NCBI GenBank assembly: GCA_905221605.1
Contig: CAJNDS010002082.1
Coordinates: 327,501-391,500 of the forward strand
Reading direction: 5' to 3'
DNA from: Symbiodinium natans
Taxonomy: Eukaryota > Sar > Dinophyceae > Suessiales > Symbiodiniaceae
Length of the DNA stretch: 64,000 nucleotides
The notes under the pieces are model-generated. The model was not told where the DNA came from. It did no database searches and was given only the letters and a program-made list of their open reading frames with translations. A program made the position numbers and the translations under genes. Below, piece by piece: positions 1-9,717 of this stretch (its first letter is position 1; each line of letters starts with the position of its first letter).

Positions 1-599
1 GAGTAAATTCAACTTCTTGGCGAACGAAGAGAGCATGGTGAAGTAGCAAATTAGACCGGCAAGAAGACACAAGCGATGAAGAGCAAAACACATTCATGGG
101 TTCATTTGAGAACTCATTGCCGCCCAGGCCGGAGACACCGCCAACGTCACAAGATGGCAGACTACATTTAATTGTCTAGCAGCAAGGCATGTATGTGTCT
201 GCCTTGTTGTTGAATACCTGCCTGTCACAGAGCGTCACAGTGCAGCTTGGACTTGTCCAAGTTTGGTGAAAGATTCCTTGGCCAGGTTGGTTTGGCCTGC
301 TGGATGCCATTTGGGATTCCGCTGGGGCCCCCAGCTCCTGCAGCAGCCAGCCACATGTTTTATGCAACGCCTTATTGCTTTAGACTCAGGGCGCATAATG
401 ACCTTTCAAAGTATGCTACAAGAGTCTAAATGGTTTGTATTCATTCTTGGCGTACCGCATTCGTTGCTGGAATGTAGGGTCGGGCTATCTTCTGCAGTTT
501 GCCAAAGGGTCAAAGTCGTCGCGCAATGACCGGCGTAGGTATTTGCAACAAATTTAATACTTTCGGAGATTGTCTGTGGGGTGTTGTGGCTTCCCGTGC
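1..599. other. No recognisable gene
   Basis: Unique-looking sequence with only short open frames and no family motif on either strand. No promoter-like element was recognised. Confidence 0.4.
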
Positions 600-660
600 A
601 TTCGAATTCTCTTTATCTCTCTCTCTTCTCTCTCTTTCTCTCACTCACTCACTCACTCAC

Positions 661-758
<98 letters not shown>

Positions 759-874
759 CTCTATCTCTTCTCTCTCTCTCTCACACTCTCTCTCTCTCTC
801 TCTCTGTCTCTCTTCTCTCTATCTCTTCTCTCTATCTCTTCTCTCTCTCTATCTCTCTCTCTCTCTCTCCCCCT
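600..874. repeat. CT/GA microsatellite
   Basis: Nearly pure (CT)n, with ACTC interruptions at 640-668 and interrupted CTCTAT/CTTCT blocks after 750. The long Ser/Leu open frames read through it are artefacts of the dinucleotide repeat. Confidence 0.95.
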
Positions 875-1195
875 CCCTCCGTTGTAATTCGCCTTCCCCC
901 AAGACTCCCCCTGCCTAGTGATTACCCAGCGCCCTTTCCCTTCGACATCAGATCTGCCCGACAGCATGCGTAACGACCTGGCTAAGTACCTGACGCGCTA
1001 GCGGCTGCTTCGTCAGAGCAGTTGCATCATCGCCTTGGCCCAGAAGGAGAGTCAGGGAGGCACTTTTGGATGGAGCTGATCATGTTTCGGGGTCCGCCTG
1101 AATGCACAAGGCCAACCAAGACCCTCTGCGACTGCCCAGGCAGTCGGCCTTTACCCCCGCCCTTACCCCCGCCCTCTGCGACTGCCCAGGCAGTC
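875..1195. other. No recognisable gene
   Basis: GC-rich spacer between the CT microsatellite and the telomere-like block. The phrase CCCTCTGCGACTGCCCAGGCAGTC occurs twice (about 1120-1145 and 1170-1195) as a short direct repeat. No coding signal was seen. Confidence 0.4.
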
Positions 1196-1530
1196 CGGTT
1201 TAGAGTTTAGGGTTTAGGGTTTAGGGTTTAGGGTTTAGGGTTTAGGGTTCGAGGAAAGCGGGAGGGTTTAGGGTTTAGGGTTTAGGGTTTAGGGTTTAGG
1301 GTTTAGGGTTACCCCCGATAGGCGGACTGCCGAGGAAAGCGGGACGGTTTAGAGTTTGGGGTTTAGGGTTTAGGGTTTAGGGTTTAGGGTTTAGGGTTTA
1401 GGGTTCGAGGAAAGCGGGAGGGTTTAGGGTTTAGGGTTTAGGGTTTAGGGTTTAGGGTTTAGGGTTTAGGGTTTATAATTTAGGGTTTAGGGTTTAGGGT
1501 TTAGGGTTTAGGGTTTAGGGTACCCCGATA
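1196..1530 (+). repeat. Interstitial telomere-like TTTAGGG array
   Basis: Runs of TTTAGGG heptamers with a few variants (TTTAGAG, TTTATAA) are broken by a recurring linker containing CGAGGAAAGCGGGA at about 1248, 1332 and 1406. Near 1314-1346 the linker is preceded by CCGATAGGCGGACTGC. TTTAGGG is the telomere type reported for dinoflagellates. The array is internal to the window, so it is interstitial and not a chromosome end. Confidence 0.9.
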
Positions 1531-1770
1531 GGCGGACTGCCGAGGAAAGCGGGACCCCCCAAAGTTTACCCCCGAGAGTGATAGGCGGACTGTCGAGGTA
1601 CCCCCGATAGTGATAGGCGGACTGTCGAGGTTTTACCCCCAAAGCCGGACCCCCCCCCAAAGTTTGACCACCCAGCACAAAAACACAACCCCCGATAGGC
1701 GGACTGTCGAGGTGTTCCCCCCAAAGCCGGACCCCCGCAGTTTGACCGCCCAGCCGTCAAAAACACCCGT
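1310..1770 (+). repeat. GATAGGCGGACTG linker repeat
   Basis: The word GATAGGCGGACTG followed by (C/T)CGAGG recurs at about 1316, 1529, 1580, 1611 and 1693, joined by C-runs and CCAAAGCCGGACC phrases. It forms an irregular tandem array that grades into the telomere-like block. Open frames on both strands through it are repetitive and not believed. Confidence 0.75.
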
Positions 1771-2155
1771 TGTGACAATCTTTGAGGCTCGGCCTCCATT
1801 TCGGCTCGGCAGCTCGAAGGACAGCGGGCCCCAGCCTAAGTTCGGAATGCTTCACCACGGCGGACTCCCTTGCTTGACCAATCGTGATGATGAGCCACGC
1901 ATGTCGACACGCAGTGCTTCATGTTCACGTCTTCGGCTTATAGCGGGCTCTCAGCATAGTGCACAATGCACAGCAACATACCCAACGTCGAAATGCAGTT
2001 CTGTGTGTGTGCGTGGGGACTTTGTGATGATGCAAGGGGGGGGCAAGGGGTTTGTGCACCCTCAGGACTTTGAGATGATTCAAGGGGTGGGCAAGGGATT
2101 TGTCTACGTAGCAAGCGCACTCCGTCTCACTCGCGGGGGACTCCTATAGCAGAGG
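1771..2155. other. No recognisable gene
   Basis: Spacer before the zinc-finger ORF. A purine-rich 45-bp phrase with GGGCAAGGG(G/A)TTTGT is present twice (about 2039-2055 and 2087-2103). A possible splice acceptor CTATAGCAG lies just before 2150. Confidence 0.35.
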
Positions 2156-2701
2156 ATGCCATGGACTTGCGTCTTGTGTTTTCAACAGTCCACCTACCGC
2201 CGAGATAGGCAGTGCCAGGATTGTCGAGGCTCAGCCCGTGGAAAACACAACAAACTCGTGGCCTCTGTCCGCCTGAAGACCAAGTCGAACCTGAAGTCTC
2301 TTCCAAAGAAGCATGTGATCTATCAGCAGCATATGCCACCAGCGCAACCAAGCAGCAGGGAAGTGCTTCGGGAGAAATGGCAGCAGTCTGTGGAGGGGGA
2401 GTTTCCAGAACTGCTCTCTGACATCACGTCGCTCTCGGGTAGACATTCGGTTCTGAGCCACGCGCACGCGCTGGTCGAGGGAGCCGCTGCGCAGCGTTGT
2501 GCCTTGCCACCAGTGGAGCCCGCGTATCAGCTGGCTCTTATGTTTTGCGCCATGTCGTTCTCGACCCGTCTATGCAACCCTGACGCTCTCAGACCAAAGC
2601 TGGCTAAGACAAAGGCCGTGGACATGAAGAAGGTTGCAAGGGCACAGAGTGAATGGGTCAATATCATGGCACGGCTGGACCAAAGCTTCATTGATTGTTG
2701 A
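2156..2701 (+). CDS. Small zinc-finger protein, hypothetical
   Basis: Open frame of 181 codons ending at TGA. Residues 3-24 read W-T-C-x2-C-x12-C-x2-C, a spacing like RanBP2-type or other short zinc ribbons, followed by a basic stretch (about residues 28-50) and a mixed helical C-terminus. The composition is unbiased and not repeat-derived, which favours real coding. The ATG is chosen because it directly precedes the finger, but a CTATAGCAG just upstream could be a splice acceptor, so this may be an internal or last exon. Function is unknown. It could be a remnant of a repeated gene, because dinoflagellate genomes carry many such fragments. Confidence 0.45.
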   Translation: MPWTCVLCFQQSTYRRDRQCQDCRGSARGKHNKLVASVRLKTKSNLKSLPKKHVIYQQHMPPAQPSSREVLREKWQQSVEGEFPELLSDITSLSGRHSVLSHAHALVEGAAAQRCALPPVEPAYQLALMFCAMSFSTRLCNPDALRPKLAKTKAVDMKKVARAQSEWVNIMARLDQSFIDC

Positions 2702-3548
2702 GACTTTCCAAGGCTGGGCGACGCTATAGCGTGCGCTGAAGCTAGTGTTCTTTGCGTTGTTCACGTTGGTCTAGGTGTGGTTTTCGAGTAGACGAGGCAC
2801 AAGGCCTCTGGGCAAAAACAGTGGCATGGCCGACTGATATGTGGCGGGCTGTTTCAGAAAAGGCGGCTTCACATTGCCTAAACCACATTCCCTGAAAGAG
2901 TGCGTTCGGAAAACCCGGAAACCAGCCCCAGAAGCCGCAAATCCGTTGAGCCCCGCGTGACTTCATGACTCCCTGTGCTTCCAGAAAAGACTATCCGCTG
3001 AGGACCGTGCGACGTCATGAGATTCCACTGCTGTGCTCTCAGATCAGAAGTCAGTAGCAACAGAGAACATGACACATCGGGAGTCGGCAGCTGGCCATCG
3101 GGGCCCAGACATTGTCTCGATAGGCTCATATCACGTAGGTCTGGTGCAGCCTGGACGCTCCATTGCGATCTGTGTTGTTTGCATGCTCTGGGGAGTTTGA
3201 GTTTGGTGCATGACTCACTTGACAAGGTTTCCTTGGCTTAGGCGAAACAGGGTTTAGGGAGTTTAGGGTGTTTAGTGCTTGGGGTTTCAGGTGACACAGA
3301 AATATGGGCATGCTTGGTTGGAAAAATACAGCTCGCACACAGTTGCGTTCATGTTACGCAGGCGCTTGACATGTGACTCACTTCACCAGGTTTCATTGCC
3401 TTCGGGTTCAGGGTTTTGGGTTCTAGGGCCTCCAGGGGCAGGTGTATGGTTCAGGGTTGAGGGCGTCTAGGGTTCCAGGTGACAGTGCAAATAGACATGC
3501 TTTATTGGAAAAATACACCACGTGAGGCAACTAGTCTTTTGTCCTGCA
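2702..3548. other. No recognisable gene
   Basis: Spacer with scattered degenerate telomere words (for example 3249-3270). The phrase TTCAGGTGACA(C/G) followed by an A-rich tract and a TTGGAAAAATACA word occurs near 3287 and again near 3475, marking a diverged direct repeat of about 190 bp. No coding signal was recognised. Confidence 0.4.
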
Positions 3549-3584
3549 AAAACACAAATCGCAACCGGTTGCGATTTGTGTTTT
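3549..3584. repeat. Perfect 36-bp palindrome, copy 1
   Basis: Two 18-bp arms meet with no loop at GCAACCGGTTGC and extend outward through AAACACAAATC. As RNA or extruded DNA it would form a complete hairpin or cruciform. Its flanks match the other two copies only in inverted orientation. Confidence 0.9.
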
Positions 3585-3686
3585 GCCACTGAAAAGTTAG
3601 ACCTGAAAGCTCTCCCCGGACCAGGCTAAGTGCTGTTGAGGCTTTCCATGCTTCAGAGGGCCCTTTGGGATGTAAGTTTTCTGGCG

Positions 3687-3720
3687 AAATACAAGTCGCA
3701 ACTGGTTGCGACTTGTGTTT
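3687..3720. repeat. Near-perfect palindrome, copy 2
   Basis: Arms pair through ACAAGTCGCAAC with only a central T/G and one outer T/G difference, both of which would be G-U wobbles in RNA. Relative to copies 1 and 3 the inner position changes AAATC to CAAGTC on one arm and GATTTG to GACTTG on the other, a compensated change. It is preceded by GTAAGTTTTCTG, as is copy 3. Confidence 0.85.
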
Positions 3721-3824
3721 TTTCAATGAGAAACGACTTCATCCTAACAGAGTGATCTGTGCTGTGAACATGCCAGGTGTAGCCTCGAGCGGGGAGACCT
3801 TGGAGGTGTAAGTTTTCTGTGGCA

Positions 3825-3858
3825 AAACACAAATCGCAACCGGTTGCGATTTGTGTTT
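3825..3858. repeat. Perfect 34-bp palindrome, copy 3
   Basis: Seventeen-bp arms meet at GCAACCGGTTGC with no loop. It is preceded by GTAAGTTTTCTGTGG and followed by a GACAAACGACT-like phrase, both shared with copy 2 in the same orientation. Confidence 0.9.
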
Positions 3859-4344
3859 CTGCATGACAAACGACTCACTGGCAAATGTGCAGTGTGCTCC
3901 AACACTGAAATCTCAGTCCCGTCCTGCGCCAAGCACGCTGCCCAGCGAGTTTCGCCCAGAATGATGCGGTAGACCTGCCAGTTGCTCAAAAAAGCGCAGC
4001 TTCGGGTAGTGTATGAGCGCGCAGCCCATGCCAGATCACCTCATGATGCACTCGCGCTGACGCTGACAAGCGCTGTTTCCTTTTCCAGCACGCCGGCCGG
4101 CATCCCACTGCTGGGAGATCTCGGTGTGGCTTGCAGGCGACCCCTTCTGTGGAGTAGCCCTATACAGCCTTCTTTCTGGGCTTCGCGGTTTGTGTTCCAC
4201 TTGCAGGGATCGCAGAAACGACGCCTAGGGATGACGTGTGCCCCATCTCAGGTCAGGAGGTCATCTCGCAGGTTTGCCTCTGCGCAGGTGTCTTGAGGTT
4301 TGGAGGGTTTAGGGTTTAGGGTTTTGGGGTTTAGGGTTTAGGGC
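3859..4344. other. No recognisable gene
   Basis: Spacer ending in a degenerate telomere-like tract (4297-4350, TTTAGGG/TTTTGGGG variants). The stop codon of the coiled-coil gene on the minus strand lies inside that tract. Confidence 0.4.
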
Positions 4345-5457
4345 TTAGGGTTTCGGGTTGTGGTTCGGGTTTTGGGATTCAGAGTCTACGCTCAATTGCT
4401 GAGGGTTTAGGGCTGTGTTTCTCTGAGCTGCTCTTGGCCTGCCTCCACCCGCTCCACGCCTGGCGAGCTCCAGATCCTTGTTCTTGATTTGCAGCTCCAG
4501 GTCCTACAGGCCAGACCATATAATCACGAGTGAGGCCGAGGCATCAATCTTTGAGTGATCTTGACATAACAGGAGCAACAGCCAAGTTGGTCAGGTCGCC
4601 TCAATTTTGGCGCGCATGACTCGGTTTTGTCGCTCGGTCTCGTTCTGGTCACGCCTGGGGTCCAGCACGGATTGGAGAAAAAACGGCATTTAGCAACACT
4701 GGACTTTAGAAGCTGGGCGTCACGTGCGAAAAAACAAAGGCTGCAAGCACATGTCTGCTTTCTACAGCGAGCTGGGAGCATGAACAGCAAGAGAAGCACA
4801 AAAAGGAAGTGTTTCTGAGCAGCAGCCAAGTGTCTGCATGGTTTTGATCTTCGTGTCTCTTTCCTCCAGCTGCCGCTTCAAGTTGCGGCTCTCCTCCGCG
4901 AACTCGCTGTTCGCCTTTGTAAACGCCTGCAGCTGGGATTGGCAGGTGACCAGCTTCTCCTTGTCCTGGGTATACATATGCAAGTCTGCCAGGCCCTTCG
5001 CCAGTGTCTCCTGCATCTTGTTCTGCTGCTCCTGCATCTTGTCCTGCTGCTCCTGTATCTTGTCGACCTTGAAAGAGACTGTCTCCACTTGTTTCTCAAA
5101 GGACAGCACCTGTCCGCCAAAGGACTCCCGGAACGTCTGGTTGCGCCTTTGGGCAGCGTTCAGCTGGCCTTGCTGCTGGTGGCCTTGCTGCTGGTGGCCT
5201 TGCAGCTGGTGGCCTTGCTGCTGGTGGCCTTGCTGCTGGCCTTGCTGCTGGTGGCCTTGCAGCTGGTGGCCTTGCTGCTGGTGGCCTTGCTGCTGGCCTT
5301 GCTGCTGGTGGCCTTGCAGCTGGTGGCCTTGCAGCTGGTGGCCTTGCTGCTGGTGGCCTTGCTGCTGGCCCACCTTCCAGGAAAGGCCCTGTCGGCTGCC
5401 AGCCGCTTCAGAGCTCTGCTGCGCAAGAGGTGGCGGAGGCGGTGGTGGACAGGACAT
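4345..5457 (-). CDS. Q/G/H-repeat coiled-coil protein, three exons
   Basis: Minus-strand exons 5457-4835, 4654-4600 and 4503-4345 join in frame to about 278 residues. The protein opens with a Pro-rich run (residues 4-10), then about 70 residues of GHQQQ/GHQLQ/GQQQ repeats (DNA repeat 5160-5370), then a long charged heptad-like region (about residues 105-245) rich in E, K, Q and L, typical of coiled coils, and an Asn/Pro tail. The first intron starts GA and the second GC, and both end AG. Exon 3 continues the coiled-coil pattern (LELQIKNKDLELARR), which supports the model. The stop falls in a telomere-like repeat, so the last residues are encoded by CCCTAAA-type words. The start is the first ATG after a pyrimidine tract that could also be an acceptor. 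The family was not identified; a scaffold or self-association role is inference. Confidence 0.65.
5160..5370 (-). repeat. Coding 15-bp repeat (QQQGH)
   Basis: About 17 head-to-tail 15- or 12-bp units reading GGCCACCAGCAGCAA or close variants on the minus strand. Units encode GHQQQ, GHQLQ or GQQQ with few substitutions, which suggests recent expansion. Confidence 0.85.
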
Positions 5458-6342
5458 CGTGGCACTTCAAAAAAGAGCTGGTGCTGTGTACATGTTAGAA
5501 CTTTTGCGTGAAGGCCATGGGGCCGTTGTACGTGTGTCCACATGGCATAGAAACCATAGCCTCTGAAGCCTCATGCATGACAGGCATGATTCTGACATTG
5601 CGTTATGTTAATCGAGAAGAAGCCCTAAACCCTCTCTAAGCCAAGGAGCTCAGGGTTTATTCTTTATCATGGGCCGATCCTTTCACTGGCAGCAAGGTGC
5701 GAACACAAGCTGACCACAGCAGGGACAAGAGCAGTGATGCAGCAGGCAATGCTTGTTTCCCGGCCTCCGCCGCAGAAGTAGCTGCCGCTGCCAGTTACTG
5801 GACCTACAGAGACAGCGAGGGCGAGAGACCGCAGAGTTTGTGACAACAGGCCGCGGGATAAAGGAACTTCACATGGGGTTCAAGGGTGGGGGAAACCGGG
5901 CGGGGGGGCGGGGGGAAGTCTGTGTAATTGTGTTGGCCCTGGATGGTTTAGGGATGCTCTGGGATCTAGTGTTTAGGATGGCATAGGGCTCACTGCTTGG
6001 GACATTTAGGAACTCATCTTGTCTGCCTATCATAGCAAAAGGCTTAGGGGGAGGGAGGGGGGCTTAAGGCTTAGCATGGTTTAGGTGTTCAGGATGGCAT
6101 AAGGGTTCAGGGTGTAGGGCTCAGTCTGCGACGCATCCAGGCGGATACTGAAGCCTGTTGCAAAAGGGCTTGGTTTGGGGCTTGGAATGGCGCAGTGTCC
6201 AGGGTTCGGGGTTGTCCTGGCACAGTGTCCAGGGTTCGGGGCTGTTCTGGGATTGAAGTATTTTAAGGTTTAGGGGTGTTGCAAAAGGTTTAGCGCTTAG
6301 GCGTTAGGATGGCTCTTGATGATCTTTTTGCGCATGATAGCT
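5458..6342. other. No recognisable gene
   Basis: Spacer rich in degenerate TTTAGG/TTAGGG words. A direct repeat of about 41 bp (CACAGTGTCCAGGGTTCGGGG core) is seen at 6191-6212 and 6221-6242. No gene was seen. Confidence 0.4.
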
Positions 6343-8555
6343 AGCCACCGAGGATGCCTCGGTGGTAAATCACCGAGGAAGCCTCGGTGGTAACACGAGT
6401 GTGGCAACTACGGCAGTCGTAGCTGTAGGTCTTTTCGCGTGTAATGCTATCCACAGAGGAAGCCTCGGTGGTAAAACGAGTGTGGCAACTACGGTAGTCG
6501 TAGCTGTAGGTCTTCTCGTGTATAATGCTATCCACAGAGGAAGCCTCGGTGGTAAAACGAGTGTAGCAACTACGGTAGTCGTAGCTGTAGTTCTTTTCGC
6601 GTATCATGCTATCCACAGAGGAAGCCTCGGTGGTAAAACCAGTGTAGCAACTACGGTAGTCGTAGCTGTAGGTCTTTTCGTGTCTAATGCCATCCACAGA
6701 GGAAGCCTCGGTGGTAAAACGTAGTCGTAGCTGTAGGTCTTTTCGTGTATAATGCTATCCACAGAGGAAGCCTCGGTGGTAATACGAGTGTAGCAACTAC
6801 GGTAGTCGTAGCTGTAGGTCTTTTCGGGCAGAATGCTATCCAGAGAGGAAGCCTCGGTGGTAAAACGAGTGTAGCAACTACGGTAGTCGTAGCTGTAGGT
6901 CTTTTCGCGTGTAATTTATTAATGCTATCCACAGAGGAAGCCTCGGTGGTAAAACGAGTGTAGCAACTAGGGTAGTCGTAGTTGTAGGTCTTCTCGTGTA
7001 TAATGCTATCCACAGAGGAAGCCTCGGTGGTAAAACGAGTGTAGCAACGACGGTAGTCGTAGCTGTAGGTCTTTTCGTGTCTAATGCCATCCACAGAGGA
7101 AGCCTCGGTGGTAAAACGTAGTCGTAGCTGTAGGTCTTTTCGTGTATAATGCTATCCACAGAGGAAGCCTCGGTGGTAATACGAGTGTAGCAACTACGGT
7201 AGTCGTAGCTGTAGGTCTTTTCGGGCAGAATGCTATCCAGAGAGGAAGCCTCGGTGGTAAAACGAGTGTAGCAACTACGGTAGTCGTAGCTGTAGGTCTT
7301 TTCGCGTGTAATTTATTAATGCTATCCACAGAGGAAGCCTCGGTGGTAAAACGAGTGTAGCAACTATGGTAGTCGTAGTTGTAGGTCTTCTCGTGTATAA
7401 TGCTATCCACAGAGGAAGCCTCGGTGGTAAAACGAGTGTAGCAACGACGGTAGTCGTAGCTGTAGGTCTTTTCGTGTCTAATGCCATCCACAGAGGAAGC
7501 CTCGGTGGTAAAACGTAGTCGTAGCTGTAGGTCTTTTCGTGTATAATGCTATCCACAAATCTTTTCACGTATAATGCTATCCACAGAGGAAGCCTCGGTG
7601 GTACAACGAGTGTAGCAACTACGGTAGTCGTAGCTGTAGGTCTTTTCGGGTATAATGCTATCCACAGAGGAAGCCTCGGTGGTAAAACGAGTGTAGCAAC
7701 TACGGTAGTCGTAGCTGTAGGTCTTTTCGCGTGTAATGCTATCCACAGAGGAAGCCTCGGTGGTAAAACGAGTGTAGCAACTATGGTAGTCGTAGTTGTA
7801 GGTCTTCTCGTGTATAATGCTATCCACAGAGGAAGCCTCGGTGGTAAAACGAGTGTAGCAACTACGGTAGTCGTAGCTGTAGGTCTTTTCGCGTATAATG
7901 CTATCCACAGAGGAAGCCTCGGCGGTAAAACCAGTGCAGTAGCTAGAGTAGTTGTAGTTGTAGCTCTTGAGTTTTTTCGTGTATGATGCTGTCCACAGAG
8001 GAAGCCTCGGTGGCAAGACCAGTGAAGTAACCAGAGCAGTCGCAGTTGTAGTTCTTGAGCTTTTCGTGTATGGTTTTACCACCGAGGAAGCCTCGGTGGT
8101 AAAACCCGTGAAGAAAGTAGAGTAGTCATCGTTGTAGATCTTTTTTGTGTGTGACACTATCTACCGAGGAAGCCTCGGTGCTCAAACGAGTGCGAGAAGT
8201 ACAGTAGTCGTAGTTGAAATTCTTGTCGTGTCTGATGCTATCCACAGAGGAAGCCTCGGTGGTAACACCAGTGCAGAAACTAGAGTAGTCATGGTTGTAG
8301 ATCTTTTCGTGTACCATCCACCGAGGAAGCCTCGGTGGTAAAGCGAGTGTAATAACTACAGTAGTCGTAGCTGTAGATCTTAGCCTCGCTGGTAAAAACC
8401 GCGAAGTACGTAGAGTAGTCATAGTTGTAGATGTTCTCGTGTGTGATACTATCCACCGAGGAAGCCTCGGTGGTCAAACGAATGTAGAAACTATGGTAGT
8501 CGTAGCTGTAGGTCTTTTCATGTATAATGCTATCCACAGAGGAAGTCCGGCATGC
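6343..8555 (+). repeat. 81-bp hairpin minisatellite, array 1
   Basis: About 26 tandem units. The regular unit is 81 bp (for example, equivalent positions 6443 and 6524) and contains a hairpin word (CCACNGAGGAAGCCTCGGTGG), then ACGAGTGTAGCAACTACGG, a second short stem CTACGGTAGTCGTAG, and a CTTTTCGTGTAT tail. Because 81 is a multiple of three, all frames stay open for long stretches, and the predicted proteins are artefacts. Units from about 6690 to 7086 recur almost exactly at 7087-7483, a 397-bp higher-order repeat. Units after about 7990 are more diverged. Confidence 0.95.
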
Positions 8556-9404
8556 GTTTGCAGTTAATTTCAGGGGCTAAATTTACTGAGGACCCCATAA
8601 GACCCTAAAACCCTCCACATGAGAGTCACATGAGTGCGCGGCGACCAGCGGCTGGCAGCCTCGGGCACTCCCCCGGGTCACACACCCCGACAGTGTGCCC
8701 AGGTATCATCACCATCGACCTCAACGAGCTGCCATATCCTCCCCAAAGTCTCGGCCTCAGCACAGAGTCCGGGCATATGAAAGTAATTTGTGGGCTTCGG
8801 GCTACTTTGTTTAACACGACTTACGCCCTCAATATTGGCCGCCTTTTGCCCAAATGCGGCCGCGGCGCCCCGGATGAGGATCAGCATGAGGTGGCCTGGG
8901 CACGCTGTTGGGGTGCGCACCCGGGCTAACTAAATTGCGGGGTTTGGGCTTAAACCCATAGGGTTCAGGGGGACTCACGTCCAGCGACGGTCCGTGTCTA
9001 GGATGCTGGCCCCTCACTGGCTTGACTGTGAGTCAGCGATCTGGCGCAGAAGCTTGCCATATAGTGCCACACCATTGTGGCCTTGGGGACCGAAATGGCC
9101 CGAGGCCCTGTTCGTCTAGCTCCGCGCGAACGCTTGGATGAGCTTCGCCGGGAGAGGAACCGCTCATATCTGTGGTTGCAGAGCTGCTGGTACTGCCTTT
9201 GGGGCGTTTGTCCTGAACTTGGGTCAAGCCCGAGATCCTTCGGCTCCACAGATCCACTGCCACTTCGCTGCCAGCTGCCGCCACGAAGTTCAGACAGAAA
9301 AAAACCCACAAGCTTAAAGTCCGCCCTCTTAAAAAAAAAAAAAAAAACATGCTCGGGCCCCAACTGACACGGGGCGAGGTCCACCAGCTCCCTGCGAGGC
9401 GGCC
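8556..9404. other. Spacer between minisatellite arrays
   Basis: Mostly unique sequence. A plus-strand frame around 9077-9200 encodes a charged stretch (RERLDELRRERNR) that could be an exon, but it has no family match by eye. A run of about 17 A begins near 9331. Confidence 0.3.
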
Positions 9405-9708
9405 TTGGGGGAACACCACTCTCTGGATTACATAGACCAAGTCTTCAAGTTGGGAATTGATGTCGGGGCATCAACAAACAAAGGTTTTTGGGGCGGGTGG
9501 GGGGGGGGTGGGGGGGGTGGAGGGGGGAGGGGAGGAGGGGGAGTGGGGGTGTGGGGTCAGGGGGGGATTTTCACGTTTGCAAATTTCCAAACGCTTACAG
9601 AAACCCGTGAAGACTCTGTCAGTACAAGAAATGGAAAACACCACTTTCTCAATTAAATAGAGCATGTCTTTCTTTTGGGAATTGTTGCCGGGACCCGGCA
9701 TCAACAAA
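9405..9708 (+). repeat. G-tract flanked by diverged direct repeats
   Basis: A very G-rich tract (9487-9568, many G3-G10 runs) lies between two diverged direct repeats of about 75 bp at 9405-9480 and 9633-9708. Both contain AACACCACT, a TTGGGAATTG word and a CATCAACAAAC end. The G-run spacing would allow G-quadruplex formation. Confidence 0.7.
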
Positions 9709-9717
9709 CGTCCTAGT

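Noticed and set aside
600-874. Long Ser/Leu-rich open frames in three phases
   Set aside because: They are produced by the CT dinucleotide repeat, which lacks stops in all frames; there is no start context or unique sequence.
1196-1530. Chromosome end
   Set aside because: More than 1 kb of other sequence lies before the array and over 60 kb follows, and the array is interrupted by linkers.
6343-8157. Open frames of 60-200 codons in several phases across the minisatellite
   Set aside because: The 81-bp unit is a multiple of three, so any stop-free phase stays open. Several phases on both strands are open at once, and translations mirror the DNA repeat.
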